Positions 13,464 through 27,006 of a stretch of DNA of 64,000 bases are shown here, one piece after another (within the stretch, counting starts at the first letter, position 1; each line of letters starts with the position of its first letter). The stretch covers positions 8,858,501-8,922,500 of the forward strand of contig NC_092561.1 of the NCBI RefSeq assembly GCF_037975245.1, in the 5' to 3' direction. The notes below the pieces were generated by a model. The model saw nothing but the letters and a program-made list of their open reading frames with translations, was not told the DNA's origin and did no database searches. The DNA is from Apostichopus japonicus. Lineage: Eukaryota > Echinodermata > Holothuroidea > Aspidochirotida > Stichopodidae. A program made the position numbers and the translations under genes.

Positions 13464-13848
13464 CAAGGGCGTAGGAACCGGGGGGCTGGGGGCGCCAGCC
13501 CCCCAGTGAAAAGTGTGGAGGGGCGGAAGTATCATTCCGCCCCCCCCCCCCGCTCCGCAAGTCAGAAAACCCCTTTTTCATTTCCAAATGAGAAAAAAAT
13601 CTCATTTGGAGCACCAAATTGCATCTAAGGCCAGGTGAAAATACAAAATTAAGTTTACAAAATGGAGTGGGTGTTGAAGTGTGCTATATTGCACCAAATT
13701 GCATCTGAGGCCACCTGGAAATGCAAAAAATTCCAAAGGGGAGGGGGTGTCCCCCTCCCCTTTGGAATTTTTTTTTTAGACCCCTCCCCCAGGCCGGCCA
13801 TCAGTCTTCAGCCCCCCCCCCACTCAAAAGTACCTTCCTACGCCACTG
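13464..13848 (-). mobile_element. hAT-type MITE, family D, copy 1 (385 bp)
   Basis: Ends CAAGGGCGTAGGAA and TTCCTACGCCACTG; perfect 8-bp target duplication CGGACTTA at 13456-13463 and 13849-13856. Same family as 34729-35090 but inverted. Rich in poly-C and in ATCTCATTTGGAGC-type palindromic sequence. Confidence 0.88.
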
Positions 13849-15822
13849 CGGACTTACATGACATTACCTATACATGGCGCAAAACTATATACTTGAAAAT
13901 CCTGTATACTTTCTATCAGATTCACTAAGTATAATAACGTCAATTATTGATTAAGGATTTCACATATAGTGCTATTTAAATCTATAAACATATGGAGAGA
14001 TTCCAGCTAATCTTTTCCTGCGAGGGTTCAAATTACTATAGCGGATCGTTCACGTTCACGTTTACCTTAATTAATTATTAATGGTTATGCATATTAAAAT
14101 AACTTATTGTTGACACAGGAGACGGTGCTGACGTATTAATATACCAGAAAGCCTGGATTACTTGATGGGTTACAGACGGCTTTAACAAGGCTGGTGAAAA
14201 CTGTAAATTCTTTTCAAGTTCTATGTAGGACTAACTGAGCGTACGATAATAGCGGGATTTGGCTGTAAATCTTCGGAATCGGATTTAAAAGGGGAAAAAA
14301 TACTAAGAGTAATCGCTAACCAACAAAAGAGAGAAAGAAATAACAATAAAAAATAAATTAATCATTAAACGAAACAAAGCAAAACAAAAACATCGACGGT
14401 AGAGAAAAAAAACAACAAATAAATGATAAACAGCAAAAACCGACTATTATTAGTTACAATGTTGAGATCAACAGCAAAATAACAAAACGAGAGCATGAAG
14501 AGAGTCGATTAGTTTAATGAACACATTGCTTAATAATTACAATTTTTACTCTGGCAACATCTCTGTAATGTCCCATAAGTAAACATCAAAATAACAAATG
14601 CATTTGTAATGAGGTCCAATGTCAGAACAACGAGAAAGGCATATGATTATGTGCAAACGTTTATAAATTTGTTCGTTTAGTCTATGTGTAGTGTATTTTC
14701 CACCAAGACGGAGCAAAAAAACAAAACAGTTTGCTGTAGGCCTATTTTGCGTATTCTATATCTCATTGAAAGTGTTCTGATATATCCACTGATAGCTGTA
14801 TCGACAGTACAGTCCGTAGAGAAGTTAGGCTTGTGTACAATATATAGTACATAAGAATGATCTTCTCCTGGTACATGAATCATCCTACCACTATAAATCG
14901 TAGGATAGGCCAGTATACTTAATGCACGAATAAATCTCAGAGCTTGGAAAGTTGGGTTACCAACTGAGGTAAGAATATTTCTACGATTGAAAAAATAATA
15001 TATATGTCATACTTATGCAAAAAAAAAAGGTATCGACAGTTAAATCAGGGTAATCCCAAATTTGAATTATCATCTAGCATACGTTAATTTTTGACAGAAT
15101 TTGCCGTGCATGCGCATATAACAGAATGATGTATGATAACTTTGGAACGCCAAATAAGTCAAAATTGTATGGATTATCAAATTAGAAAACTGCACATGTT
15201 TAATTTAATGTATTTTATGAGGGTCACGAAGACCTACTTAACGAATGATATAAAATACATGAAAACTGCTCATGTTAGCAGTTAGCAGCATGACCATAAT
15301 TTCCACTTCAGAGATTTCTAAAAAAACAACCATCTTTTGCCTTTCCTTGACAAGAGTTTTTAAACATAGCCAGTGGCATAGTTGAAAGAACTACTGCTTA
15401 ATATTTCTGGATCATCACTGGATTCGGGTTTCCAAGGATTTGGAAAGTTGCTTTTGATATCGCACGACTACCACGGGTGAAATGTCAGCATTTTGCAACG
15501 TCCAAAGAACAGCAAAAGAAAAGTAACTTCCAAAGGACAAGATCCCGATGTTCTACTGGTTGCACAGGTCAAGACGGTTTGGAGCTCTCAGGTGACAGCC
15601 ATTTTGTAGACAGTCTAATGTTACTCAGGTAAGGGTTTTTTTTTTTCAACGGTGGAGATCTGTGGCGCACGCCGACCCGTACAGCTCGTCTGTGAATTTT
15701 GCGTTTGACACAACAGCCTAATTTGTATATGTATATATATATTTTTTGTAATAGTTTGAGTTAATTCCGGAGACGTTTGATATCTTTAAAATTTGGTTCT
15801 TTGCAAGTTTTCTTTTTAACAA

Positions 15823-16356
15823 TCAGTGACTGTGCTGAAAATACCGGGCGGAGTAAACACCTGGTTGGGCTGTCTGTGGTGGTGCTTCACGTCTCATTTT
15901 ACAGATATATGGTAACGGTTCACCACATGGTAGCATCACCCAGGTAGATGTTGGGAACTCACCAGGCATTGCGCCACAATCGGCAGGTCCGGGTTGGCCT
16001 GTGGCCCAGCTTCGGAAAGGGCTAACGCTATTATCGGTCCACACGTATTCACCCTCAACCGCGATATCGTTCAAACCGATCCATGCGGCTTCTGGTGGTA
16101 ACTCTGCGCTAAGACTCTCGATGTAGCGGTAGAGGAAATCGTTTTCTTTTTCGGTTTCACTGGACGCCAGATGAGCTAAATCTCCCGAACAGCTTGAGAA
16201 TTGGTTGCAAAAATATTCTGCTACGACGTACCTCCTAGGAAAGCCGAAATAACGGTAACAGTGATCCCCGTGCACAGTCCAGTATGGCGGACAGCACGTA
16301 GCGACCCCGCCGGCTATACATAAAGCAACACACAGTAGAAAAATATAGACCTTCAT
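15823..16356 (-). CDS. CTL-1: secreted C-type lectin, intronless, degenerate sugar-binding site
   Basis: A single uninterrupted exon encodes 177 aa. An upstream in-frame start would add 33 residues, but the Met at 16356 begins a clean signal peptide (MKVYIFLLCVALCIAGG), so I use it. One C-type lectin domain fills the mature protein: CPPYW at 22-26, the core WIGLND at 92-97, and the canonical pairs C22-C33, C50-C152 and C127-C144. C21 and C56 are extra. The usual EPN/QPD loop reads QPG (121-123) and the WND position reads WVM (139-141), so residues that ligate calcium and sugar in this family are missing. Calcium-dependent sugar binding is therefore doubtful. A short Pro/Gln-rich, His-ending tail follows. 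The family normally acts extracellularly in recognition or immunity; ligand unknown. It lacks the intron found in its two neighbours. No AATAAA was seen just downstream. Confidence 0.9.
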   Translation of the reverse strand: MKVYIFLLCVALCIAGGVATCCPPYWTVHGDHCYRYFGFPRRYVVAEYFCNQFSSCSGDLAHLASSETEKENDFLYRYIESLSAELPPEAAWIGLNDIAVEGEYVWTDNSVSPFRSWATGQPGPADCGAMPGEFPTSTWVMLPCGEPLPYICKMRREAPPQTAQPGVYSARYFQHSH

Positions 16357-16479
16357 CTTAGTAAGGGTTTTTGATTTCACTAAATTATTTTTTTGGCGAT
16401 GGTTTCGACAGTAAAGCCACAATGTGAATGCTTCGAATTTTGATGGAAATCGCAACCTCGCTATCTACCAAGATGGTTT

Positions 16480-16492
16480 CCTTATAATTCAA
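16480..16492 (-). promoter_or_regulatory. Candidate TATA element of CTL-1
   Basis: On the minus strand AATTATAAGG lies about 130 bp before the CTL-1 start. Weak match. Confidence 0.25.
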
Positions 16493-19400
16493 CGTCCTGT
16501 CGAGTACAAAGTTAATAAGGGAGGAGCCAGCTAGTTCATCATAATATAATTTAAATATGGAGCATCTCTATGGAACGCCCTTCTGTGAGCAAGTTTAACT
16601 ACCTGTCGATAAAAGGCTAGTCTATCCGGTGATAATTAATGGAAGTTAAGACCTGGGGATTTATTTTCGTAGCGAGAAAAAATAAAAATCCAAACTGAAA
16701 ACTAGAAACCGAACTTGAGGGCTTCAAAGGAGTCGTAATTAACAGGGAAGGCAAAAATTATAGAAGTGATGATAAAGTTGATTAACAGACGGTACAATGA
16801 CAATTAAATTTTCTTTTAAACGTCTCTCTAACTGTTTTAAGACACAGAATTTAATTATCATTTAGTCTTTCCTCGGTTTGAGGCTGGACTACAGAGATAG
16901 TATAAACAACTTTGTTTTAATTTGATCATCACAAGTTATATAAAAGCAAAATATGATTGGAAAAAAATTTAACAAGGGAAGAAATTGCATTACCAACTTA
17001 ATAATACTTAAAACCATAAAAAATTAGTATGCCTCAAAACAGGATATAACTTTTAATGCTGACCTTCTGGATACTTGGAGGGGTCAGGGGTACCTGGATG
17101 GAAAGAGAGAGAGGAGCGCGAAAACAGAAATAATATATTACGTATAGTTTACTCAAAACATGTACTAACCGATTCTGGGTGTGCACAATTTTAATGGGGG
17201 CAGGGGTTGGTATATAGCTGGATGAACAAAATAGTTCATTAGGGAGACGTTTACAATTAATATATTCCAGGGTATCTTAAAGCTAACACAAGTTCAAGGT
17301 AATCAGTACTTCCGCCCCGACCCCCCCCCACACACACACCCTCCCACTTCCCCACCCTCCGAGTAGTAGTTTACGAACTACTGCTCCAACTATCCTGGGG
17401 ATCCTTATATCCTCCAATTTATTTCTACATAGTGTAATTGGTGAATTTTAGACAACTTAATGTCTCAGTAAAGAGAACATGTTCTGACGGGTTTCAATCA
17501 AGTGGTAACATATAAGGGGGTAATTCTTTTTTACGTATCTGACCCTTTGTCGGGTCTGTATATAATATTTGGAGGTAATACAGAAGATCTGTGACAGGGA
17601 CAAGGAATTTCTATTTTTTTTGGGGGGGGGGGGATTTTTCAGCTTAAAGGATGACCATGGCCTGAGTAACTAACACGTACGTGCTACAATTTACATTTAG
17701 GAAGCTTACTTGGTGGGGCATGGGTGGGGTGGGGTTGGGGGTTGGCTGTAGGTACACGGATGAAGAAAACAACAGGGCTGCAAATAAGAGGATGTTCTTA
17801 TAACGACCTCACGCTATGCTGAACCTCTGCAATGGGTACGAGAGGGGGTGGAGTGGAGTGGAGTTGGGGGTTCATGGAAGAACAAAAACATAGTTGCAAA
17901 TACAAGAATGACGTAACGACCTCACACTACCTAATATACCTGTACAAAGGCTACGGGAGAAGATGGATGGGGGTGTGGGGGGGGGGGGGGGGGTTCATGG
18001 TGCATGGGTGAACAAAACAAAGCACAAACGTGAACTAAATATGTGTTAACCAACTCACGTTAAACTGTACCTATATAAAAAGGTCAAAGTAACTTTGCAA
18101 TATTTTATAGTCCGAGAAAAAGAGGGAGGGCTCTATCCCGAATACATTATCTCTTACTTCCTTTCGTTCACATTCCTAAACAACTTCCCCGTTTACTCCA
18201 CCCCCCCCCCGTCACCCTGCACCCACAGACCTACCCATCTCCCATCCTCCACCGTGTTTACTACATTTAACGTCTTATTGGTGAAATTTGGGTTGAAAAT
18301 TTATATTACCTTTATTGATTTGAATTTACCTAAATCTTTCGTAGTTGTGAAAATCCGACTTAAGCTATCGTTACATTTAAAAAAAAAAATACAATACAGC
18401 TGCTTAAAGTACGGAAGGAGCTATTTAAAACGACTTGTGGTTTTGGTCAGTGTGAACTTCCTCGGGTTAATCTCCTGTTAATTAGATTAACTAAATTTCC
18501 CAAGTTTTGGTTTATTTATGGACCCAACCTTTTTTTACCATATCGATGACTGAATGAAGGAAGGTGTGGTGAAGGAAACCTTTGAAAGGACCAATGACGT
18601 AGATGTGACGTCAACGCGATGACACAGTTAATCACGAGTTAAAGAGGAAGCACACTACATCCTTAACCCCTCGTCACCATTGTATTGCGGTTTTGATATG
18701 GTCACATTTTTAGGATTTCCAGAGGGAACAGATCCCTGGGTTTGAAAAGTAAAGACCTGGATACAGGAAGTGGGGGTTCTATATGCATGAAGATGATATG
18801 GTTTAATAGAATATCACCTGTCCATAACTTCGATTGTTATTCAAGAAAGGACTTGGGATAAGTCGATTTTCTTCGACCAATGAAGAATGTTGTTATACAT
18901 ATTTATGAACATTCTCGTGGAACTGTGGATTTAAACCACGAGTAACAGCGCTATATACATGATCACATGTAATAATGTTAAAGGCTGATCTGAAATTCGT
19001 TCTAGTTTTATTTAGCATATTTAGATATGATTTAGTGGAAATGTGTTCTGGATAAGAAAACAGCTTACCAATGATGTCTTTAAATATGCTAGAAAATCCA
19101 AGTAATGGTCACACAGAATCGCCAGATTAAAACTGTAACACAAAATTTTACTACCAATCTCAAAGCATTGCGTCCTTATGTAAGACGTGTAAGTTATAAA
19201 GAAAAACAGGTCTCCGAGGCAGCGGTGAAACTTTGCACCCAATATACTCTTCAGGATGGGCCGCCACCCCCCCAACTCCTCCCCCGCCCCCGTGACAGAA
19301 ATCACCACATGATCATTATCTGGGGAAATACTAAAACAAAATTCAACATATTGTCAATCTGTTATCGTACTTTGAAATATCCTATCGCAAGTATAGAAGA

Positions 19401-20977
19401 TATATGCAAATTCAAATCATATCTTTCTGGATTTTCCTTCTAATAGACTAACATTTCCTGGCCCGTGTTATAGTATAGCTTTAAAAGCCTTCTCTAATAT
19501 GAGCTGTTGGAAATTTGTTCAGACGGACCGCTTTGGGCCCACCTGTGGTCCAAACAGTATACTTTTCAAAGTCTGAATATAATGGATAAGACCACCCATG
19601 AAAATACTTTTCAAATGTTTTGGTAAAGTTGGCGTGATAAGCATTAATCATAGTGACTGGACTACGTAGTTTAATAAAGAAATACTTTTCAAATGTTTTG
19701 GTAACGCTGGCGTGATACACAATAAGGGCAATATTGATAACCTTACTCAAAGTGACTGGACTACGCAGTCTAATAACGAACTATGATTAGGTCAGTTCCT
19801 TAGAAGCAACCAGTGCCGTAGCCAATAAATAAATTAAAAACTTCAGATTTTTGAACAAAGATATGAGTGGTCGCTGGTTACTTAAGAAATATTTAAAAAA
19901 TATATATATTTAATGAATTGGAATGGTTATCGGCTTCATAGAAAATACCTTAAAATCTTCGTAGACAAAATAATGTGTGATATTAAACAATAACGCAATC
20001 TGCCAATGACGTAATCAAACAATTGTGACGATCCATGAGGCATTGACTTACTGTTGTCACATGACTAGATGAAAGTATAAATATGACGTCATCACGCCCG
20101 TAGTAAGATTAGTAAAGTTTTCAACGTACGTTTGATCGGATTGAAATTATGATATATCAGTGCGTTTAATAAGAATAAAAGTACACTTTTTGACAACAAA
20201 ATTCCGGTAATATTAGAAACTATACGTGTTCAATACATCATGATAATCCCTAGCATTTTCTTTTCGATAATCTAGTCAAAATGATTATGTCTGCAATATG
20301 CAAATCCGCCTTGACGTCACAAGGCACAACTCAGCCGACCTCAAACAATTTGTTTCCACTCACACACGCACACGCACACGCACACTTTAACCCCCCCCCC
20401 CCCCTCCCTGCCTCATCCCCGCCATTCTAATACCTCCTCTTACCTTACTCTGTTTGCCCGTGAGGTAAAACGGAGAAGGGAGATCCATGTATGAGCTGTA
20501 ACAGTTAAGAAAATACATTCCATAATGAAGGTATGATTCCTATTTACATTTTTATACAGCCTAGGGACCACCCCCCTCCCCAAGTTACCCTCTCACCCTC
20601 AACTCAAAATTCTTCGTCCCTCCTATGCCGCTGAATGTAGCATCGAGGAAAATAACATATAAAGCCTATATAACATTGTAAGGCGCTATCGAAGAAAAAA
20701 TATTGTTGACGGAAAGATTAGTTAGTCTGATCATGTGATAATTATCAATTATACCACAATGTTGCTAATTATGATTCACTAATCAGCTCATTTCCCGTCG
20801 CTTCCCCCTCTTACCATTTTACTCTATGAATATTAAGTCCCTCCTCTTAACTTCCTGATGAATAGCCCTCTCAAAAAAAATAGACGAAGAATTTGACCCT
20901 TTTAGCAGTGGCGAATTCGTGCAAGGAAAAAAGTTCATAGCCACTCTGTAACAGAGACCCATTCGGTGAACTTCATA
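16493..20977. other. Intergenic between CTL-1 and CTL-2
   Basis: CTL-1 and CTL-2 are divergently transcribed across this ~4.5-kb gap. It holds long poly-G tracts (17621-17634, 17979-17992), a short tandem duplication at 19598-19790 and no recognised coding sequence. Confidence 0.6.
19598..19790. repeat. Diverged tandem duplication
   Basis: AATACTTTTCAAATGTTTTGG occurs near 19602 and 19680 (first 20 bases identical), and AGTGACTGGACTACG near 19653 and 19752. Confidence 0.7.
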
Positions 20978-20988
20978 TTATTTAAAGA
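20978..20988 (+). promoter_or_regulatory. Candidate TATA element of CTL-2
   Basis: TTATTTAAAG lies about 65 bp before the CTL-2 start codon, which would place transcription start near 21010 with a short 5'UTR. Sequence match only. Confidence 0.35.
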
Positions 20989-21049
20989 CTATACAGCATA
21001 GTAGTTCCGTGTGACAACAAATAGACCAACCCAAAACCTGAAATTCAAA

Positions 21050-21324
21050 ATGGTCCCATCGTGTATCAAAGTAGCCATGTTGGCCGCCGTAGTGGCCCTC
21101 GCTTCGGCAGATTGTCCTCCGTACTGGACTGCCTACATGGACAAGTGTCTTCAGATTTTTAATAAACCAATGACTTGGGATGAAGCCGAAGACTTTTGTA
21201 TGGGATACTCAACATGCGAAGGCAACCAAGTAGGACATTTAGCCAGCATCACCGACGCTGGTGTTAATAAATTCATAGTCCGTTACAAGAAAATGATCGA
21301 GGTGGCAGGAGAGCCAGCGGCAAA
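21050..21324 (+). CDS. CTL-2 exon 1
   Basis: Signal peptide and first half of the lectin domain (residues 1-91 plus two bases of Lys92). The donor is AA|GTAAGA at 21325. Confidence 0.9.
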
Positions 21325-22883
21325 GTAAGAAAAAATCTCCTTTTTTTTTAATTAAAGAGCATCAGTATTCCCACCAACAAATATGCTTCTATATGCAAGC
21401 AATGGTCATTCATGCATGTTCCTCATGAGGGGAAGGGGAGGGAAAATCTTAAAAAACATTTTTCGACAAAATGGATCTTCTGTGCATTTGGTATATACCA
21501 CATATTTCAGTATTTGAACTAAAGAGCACTTTAAATAAAAAAAAAATAAAAAATTATTATTTAGAAATTACTTTGTATTGAAATATAAGGGTCACTTCGT
21601 ATTTATAAAAAGGGACACTTTCTTTGGTTTTCAGAAAACTAGGGCCGCGAGTCCCCCCCCCTTCCCCTCTGTGGACCCCCACCCCGGCTCCCCCGCCCCT
21701 TTTTTTAACAAACATTGTATGGTTATTCACAAATAACTTTTCTCACTAATACAATTGAATCGTTTAGTTCAAACACCGGTAAATGTCTGCAATGCAAAAT
21801 TCGAAGAGTCAAGGAAAGGTTATTTGAGCGCATCTTCTTAAAGTGACAAAGCTTTAACATGCTTGAATTTGGTGCCATACTGATAAAGTTATTTTTTAAA
21901 CTCTAACCTGGTCCCTATCTTCAATTTCCAAAGTCGAAACTGAAGTTCTGACGTAAACTGAATAATTATCTAGTTAAAAAAGTGTTGTATGTAAAACGTA
22001 TGTAGATTTATAAAGATATATTTTATTATTTGCATTTTAAATAATTCATAGAAAAGAAGAAGTAAAACTCAATGCAATAATTTCTATTTGTCTTCTTCTT
22101 TTGTAAGTATAAACGTCAAGTTGGTCACAAAATGACGTCATCAGATGTCTCACTGACGCAAACGGATCTCATGTGGGTTAAACATATGCAGTTATATCTC
22201 TTGCAATTATCAAGTCATTCTTGTATTGTAACATAGGCTGTAAGGTTATCGATACGTTTATTTGAGGGGAGGGGAGTGGGAGACAGTTGAAAGGGAAGGG
22301 GATAAGGGAGGGGGTAAGGGGGAAAGATAGGGGAAGTGAGGGCTTTGCAAAGATACGCTAAAGAAAGAACCATTCATTGTGAAGATACAGATAAAAAGCT
22401 TGCATTTTCATATCGTAAGATGTATTATATTTAAAACGGGGTATAATTCCAACGCCTGCGCAGAAAGTGCTTCACACTTTTGGTACGTAGTCAGCCATTT
22501 TCCTGAGTTAGTTTATTTATTTTACATTAATTCATCTATTATTTATCATTTTATCGTTAAGGAATATATGTTCACACTTTTCGTATTAAATATCAATGTG
22601 TTTTCTTTTCTCATTGTTCTTCATTTACAGAATTTGGATTGGGTTAAACGATTTAACAATGGAGGGTCTCTTCGAGTGGACAAGTGGCGTTAACGTGACG
22701 TATACCAACTGGGAAATGGGTCAACCCAACAACGGCCAAGGTCAAGAGAACTGCGTCGCCCTCCCAGGACTCAATACTATAGACCAATGGGATGATACTA
22801 ACTGTGTACAGGCCCTTCCTTTTGTTTGCGAATTACCCGGTGTTGACCCAAATGCCCAACAGATGGTCTGCCCTATCTTCTAA
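21050..22883 (+). CDS. CTL-2: secreted C-type lectin with QPN motif (2 exons)
   Basis: CDS = join(21050..21324, 22631..22883), 175 aa. The intron (21325-22630, 1306 bp, GTAAGA...ACAG) splits codon Lys92 in phase 2 and restores the motif IWIGLND exactly. The signal peptide ends near A20; DCPPYW follows. Cysteines 22, 33, 50, 56, 133, 150 and 158 give the three usual disulfides plus the family-specific C56. A further C172 in the C-terminal MVCPIF could form an interchain bond (inference). The sugar loop is QPN (123-125), with WDD (145-147) in place of WND. QPN is intermediate between the galactose-type QPD and the mannose-type EPN, so specificity cannot be called. N113-V-T is a possible N-glycosylation site. 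The start at 21050 is chosen because the signal peptide begins there; an upstream in-frame extension begins only with GTG. Confidence 0.92.
22631..22883 (+). CDS. CTL-2 exon 2
   Basis: The acceptor TTTACAG lies directly before 22631. The exon encodes IWIGLND through the QPN and WDD loops to the final MVCPIF, with the stop at 22881-22883. Confidence 0.9.
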
Positions 22884-25800
22884 ACTCTGAACATTCAACA
22901 TAGACTACAAAACAGCCGTTTCCTATAACCAAGATATATCTTTGCTTCCAGTGGACACTCTTATGCACAGGAATAAGCTTCAATAAGATAGTTCGGAGAT
23001 AGAATGATGGGCACGATTTCACACGAACTCTCTTACAAAACGCGAAAAAAAAAATCGATAGTAATTTATGCATTTTCGTTTACTCTTCTCTTTCCTCTTA
23101 TTTCAATTACAGCCTTTAAATCTCCCCATGAGGATTGGGGGAGGTGGGGGGGGGGGGGTACAACAGGAAACATCTTGATCATTTCACGTAATGTAGCTTG
23201 TTTCTTAACTGGCATATTCGAACCGTCGATGTATGGTCACATTGTTCAGTCACAGAGAATCATTAAAAAACCTTTTACTTCTATTCTTGTGAAAGTCTAA
23301 AACATTGGGAGACCAAACCGATGGAGGCATGAACACTAGTAGGCCTATCGCTAATTATATACCATACTTGATTTGATAGAAAAATTAACTAACATTGTCT
23401 TATGTTTTGCCTAAGTCCGAAGTATTGCTGTAAACTTTAAATGTTTGAGCTTGTGCGTGTGTGGCTTTGATGTGTATGTGTAAGTACAAGAAAATAGTGT
23501 AAGTTGAATTACGCCATTGCATATACTCGCGTCGTAAACACTTCCTACCAATCATTGCGTGATATACGGTGAGCGTGCGTACTCATGACTTTGAAGACGC
23601 ACCGATTGCTGCTAATAATGGTGGGCAGAAATTTGGTTACAAAATCCATGAAGCTACTTTGGCGTATTATCAAGTTATAATTTTCCAGAATACAGAAATC
23701 GAAGGTTGTACTTGCCACTGAGACAGAAGCTGAAACTATATGTTAGCATTAATATAAAAGACGCTGATGTAATTGTATGTACATGCAAGTACACTAATTT
23801 TATTTTGTCAAACTACCGGTATGAATGTAAAATAAATTTATGAAAATAAAAAAACCCCACCAAACTGGAAATTTGAGTATGATTTCTATAGCTTTGATCA
23901 GCAGTTCTTTGGAAAAGGTTTCTGCATGAAAAACGCTTCTTTTTAAAAGGATCGCCAGGCGGGAGTGAAAGAAACTATAATAGGCAATTCCAAGATGCTG
24001 ATTCAAAAGTTTTTTTTATTATTTATAGCCCCGCCGGAAGTATATAGTGTTTAGAATAAGGGTGGCACGGATTTGATACCAAACTCATCTAAGCTGTGTG
24101 GTAATAATCAGGTGGCACGGAATTGATACAACTCATCTAGGCTGTTGCTTTCTAAGGTTACTTTTTATGTGTTTGGGTATACTGATGGTCTGAAAATCTG
24201 GGGTATTGAAGGTGATTTAATGTATTTTAGAAAATCCTGGGTGAAACCAAGAAAATTCCCAGCGAGTGCTGACAGATGGGTTGGGGGGGGGGGGGAGGCA
24301 CTTTGTTAACCTTTGAACCCTTCTAGCTCAAAATCAAAACGGTCATTGGTGGCAAAAGTAGGATTTGCTGTGATAGCCCAAGCCATCAGATATCAATATT
24401 GCGGGTAGAGGCATGTCTCTTGAAAACTGCTACGAATATATGCTCTAGCGGCCTTGGAAAGTGACCAATTAAGTGTGTAAGCGGGAGCAACTAACTGTGG
24501 TACGACAACTTTTATTTCTAGCCCGTGGGGGTGGAGGTGGGGGAGGGTGAGGGGTGACAATTCAGATTCTAAAGCGCATTGCCTTGGTTTGATCCATTTT
24601 AATGTTACCTTAATATTTCGTACGTTTTCATAAACTTGAGGAAGATCAAACCCTTTAAAGGATCTTCAAACCATACTCCTGTACAAAACATATTCTTTCT
24701 TTGTCGTATTAGCAGGTCAGTGATTCCTAAACCAGTCGCTAAATACCCCCACCCCCACCGCCCACCCCACCCGCTTGTTATATGAACCGACTGGAGGGGC
24801 GCGTAATGACACTGCTGCTTACAAAACAAAACAAATGTGATGAAAACAGAATGTATCGATTCATTGGTTCATAACTGCTTGTATTTATTGTGTAAATAAT
24901 AGGTCATCAGTATCCCCCCCCCCCCCCCAAGCGCCCCTCCTCGATATGCTAGAAAGTCAGATAGTGGTCACCTGTTCCAAAATGCCAACAAGAAGTTTAC
25001 TGCCACTTTCAAAAGTAGTTATCCACACTGAGGTATTGAACTGTTTCAAACCTCCTATATAAAAAAGGCTATAATATAATTTGAACGATCCAGAGAGCCT
25101 CTATAGGAAAGTACTATTGAAAACTTCGAACAGCTTTTTGGTGTGTTAAATTTGTGGGGCAAATACTGACGAATTATGAATCGAAACTGCAATTGGATGG
25201 TTCTAATTAAGGACGTTCATATGATTAATTTTAATTAGTTGCTTCTACGCTATACCAAAAGATGGCCATAAAATTACCTTTTTTGCCCCAAAGTTTTTTG
25301 AATAACGGGTTTTACATAGATATGAGAATCGAGGGAGGTGGGGGGGGGGGGGGATTAAATGAACCAGCGTTCATGTACCGGGTCCAAAAATCTTATGAAC
25401 CACTACGCGGTTTAGCGAGTTCATAGCTGCTTGTGTACATTATCGGGATTACTTCAGTTTGCATAATTCGACGAAAAAAAAGTACATTTGGTATTCAAAT
25501 AACACAAAGAAGCGTCACGGAATTGTATTTCATCCAACCCTCCTCCGGCCACTACAACCCTTTACTTCAATCCACCTACGAATTTTAAACTTTTCAATGA
25601 TAAACACATCATAGACAGATAAAGCAAACAAAGCCGCTTTATCAGTTTTCCTTCTTTGGTTTCCGGTTAATTGTCCCTTTTCGTTTTTGGTAAAGTAGCA
25701 GAAAAAAACTGTCGTACAATTTAACTGACTTGATGCTTTGCGACATCTAGCTAGCGGCGAGTTATGATTTCTTACGGATGGAGACTGAAACCGGAAGGGA

Positions 25801-27000
25801 CGGGTTGGACCCAATAGAAAGGTCACGCATGAACATCAACCTTTATTTGACAGCGAAGAATGAAAAAGCGAATCTTTACCCTATTAACTCTCTGCTAGAA
25901 ATTGTCTTGGTCCAACTTGGTCAACTTTTTGCTGGATTTGGAACTGTTTTCTTGATGCTTCAATGTAACGAGAGCCTGTGTTGGATCTTTTAAAGACTGT
26001 AATCTGTAGCCATTTTGTTTACAAGAACATTTGGAGGCTAATGTAGAATCTTTTAAATCAGTTAGAAGTATGGGGTGGGGGGGTGGGGTGTGTGTGATAA
26101 AGCTAAAATAGAAGTAGGGGTTTGGTCATGGTTTTCAGGGTCGCAAACACATATACGCCCCAAATAAAATCAAGGATATCAGTGGCTGCACCGTCCGCCC
26201 CCCCCCCCATGACCACCGGTGGACAGAATATTACAAAAGCACCTTTCCCTCACCCCTCAACCAACTCCACTCTGTTCTCCCCCATCTACCCTATCCTATC
26301 TTGAATCTTCCACTTGCTTCCCTTCTTCCACGTCCTTCTCCTCCCCCCCCCCTTGAATATCCGCCCCCTCCCAGACCACTCGCTCCTCTCCTCCCCGTCC
26401 CAACCTCCTGCATAAAATCCAGAAACGTTTTATATTTACTGCTGTCATTTCACTATATAGTAGTATACTGATTTTTTACCGCAGTTCGACAAGAGTCAAA
26501 CAAGGAGACCAACTGCTTGCTAAACGCCCTTACATTACAATGTGCATGGAAACTTCCTCTATTGAACCGTATTATTGCCAGACGGGGTCACCCCTGCTTA
26601 TAACGACTTAACTTTTAATATAAACCGCTCAGACTATTTGTGGGGGTGGCAGGGGGCTGGCACGGGGTTGGCAGGGGGTTGGCATGGGTTTGGTAGGGGC
26701 AGACGGTATCAAAACGAAGAAAGAGAAGAATGATTTGATACAAGGAGACTTAAACATATTCACATCTTGTTCCTTTCAAGAAAACCAACAAAAAATAAAT
26801 ATTTGTCCACACCATTGAGTTTCAACTTTATACGTTTGAGTTTTATTTCTTGCAACTAAGAAAACAAAAAAATTCAAAAAAATTCAAAAAAAACCCCCAA
26901 GATTAACACATCAATCAAAGCACATATATGATAACAAAAAAAATCAATAAACTGAACCTGCGAAATGAAAGAAATGTGTAAATATAACACTTTTAAGTGT
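22884..27000. other. Intergenic between CTL-2 and CTL-3 (convergent)
   Basis: Poly-G/C tracts at 23145-23158, 24282-24295, 24917-24929 and 25339-25354; otherwise unique AT-rich DNA. No gene recognised. Confidence 0.55.
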
Positions 27001-27006
27001 TTTATT
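27001..27006 (-). terminator. Candidate poly(A) signal for CTL-3
   Basis: AATAAA on the minus strand about 460 bp past the CTL-3 stop; a second lies near 26843. Sequence match only. Confidence 0.35.

Larger units (their letters stand above)
10610..15822. other. Intergenic, no gene recognised
   Basis: Contains two hAT-type MITEs (below), poly-G/C tracts and AT-rich DNA. Open frames here are mostly by-products of the MITEs. Confidence 0.6.

Noticed and set aside
13315..13928. Open frames of 88-100 codons, with similar frames at 34920-35231
   Set aside because: They come from the same non-coding hAT-type MITE family in both places; no protein domain.
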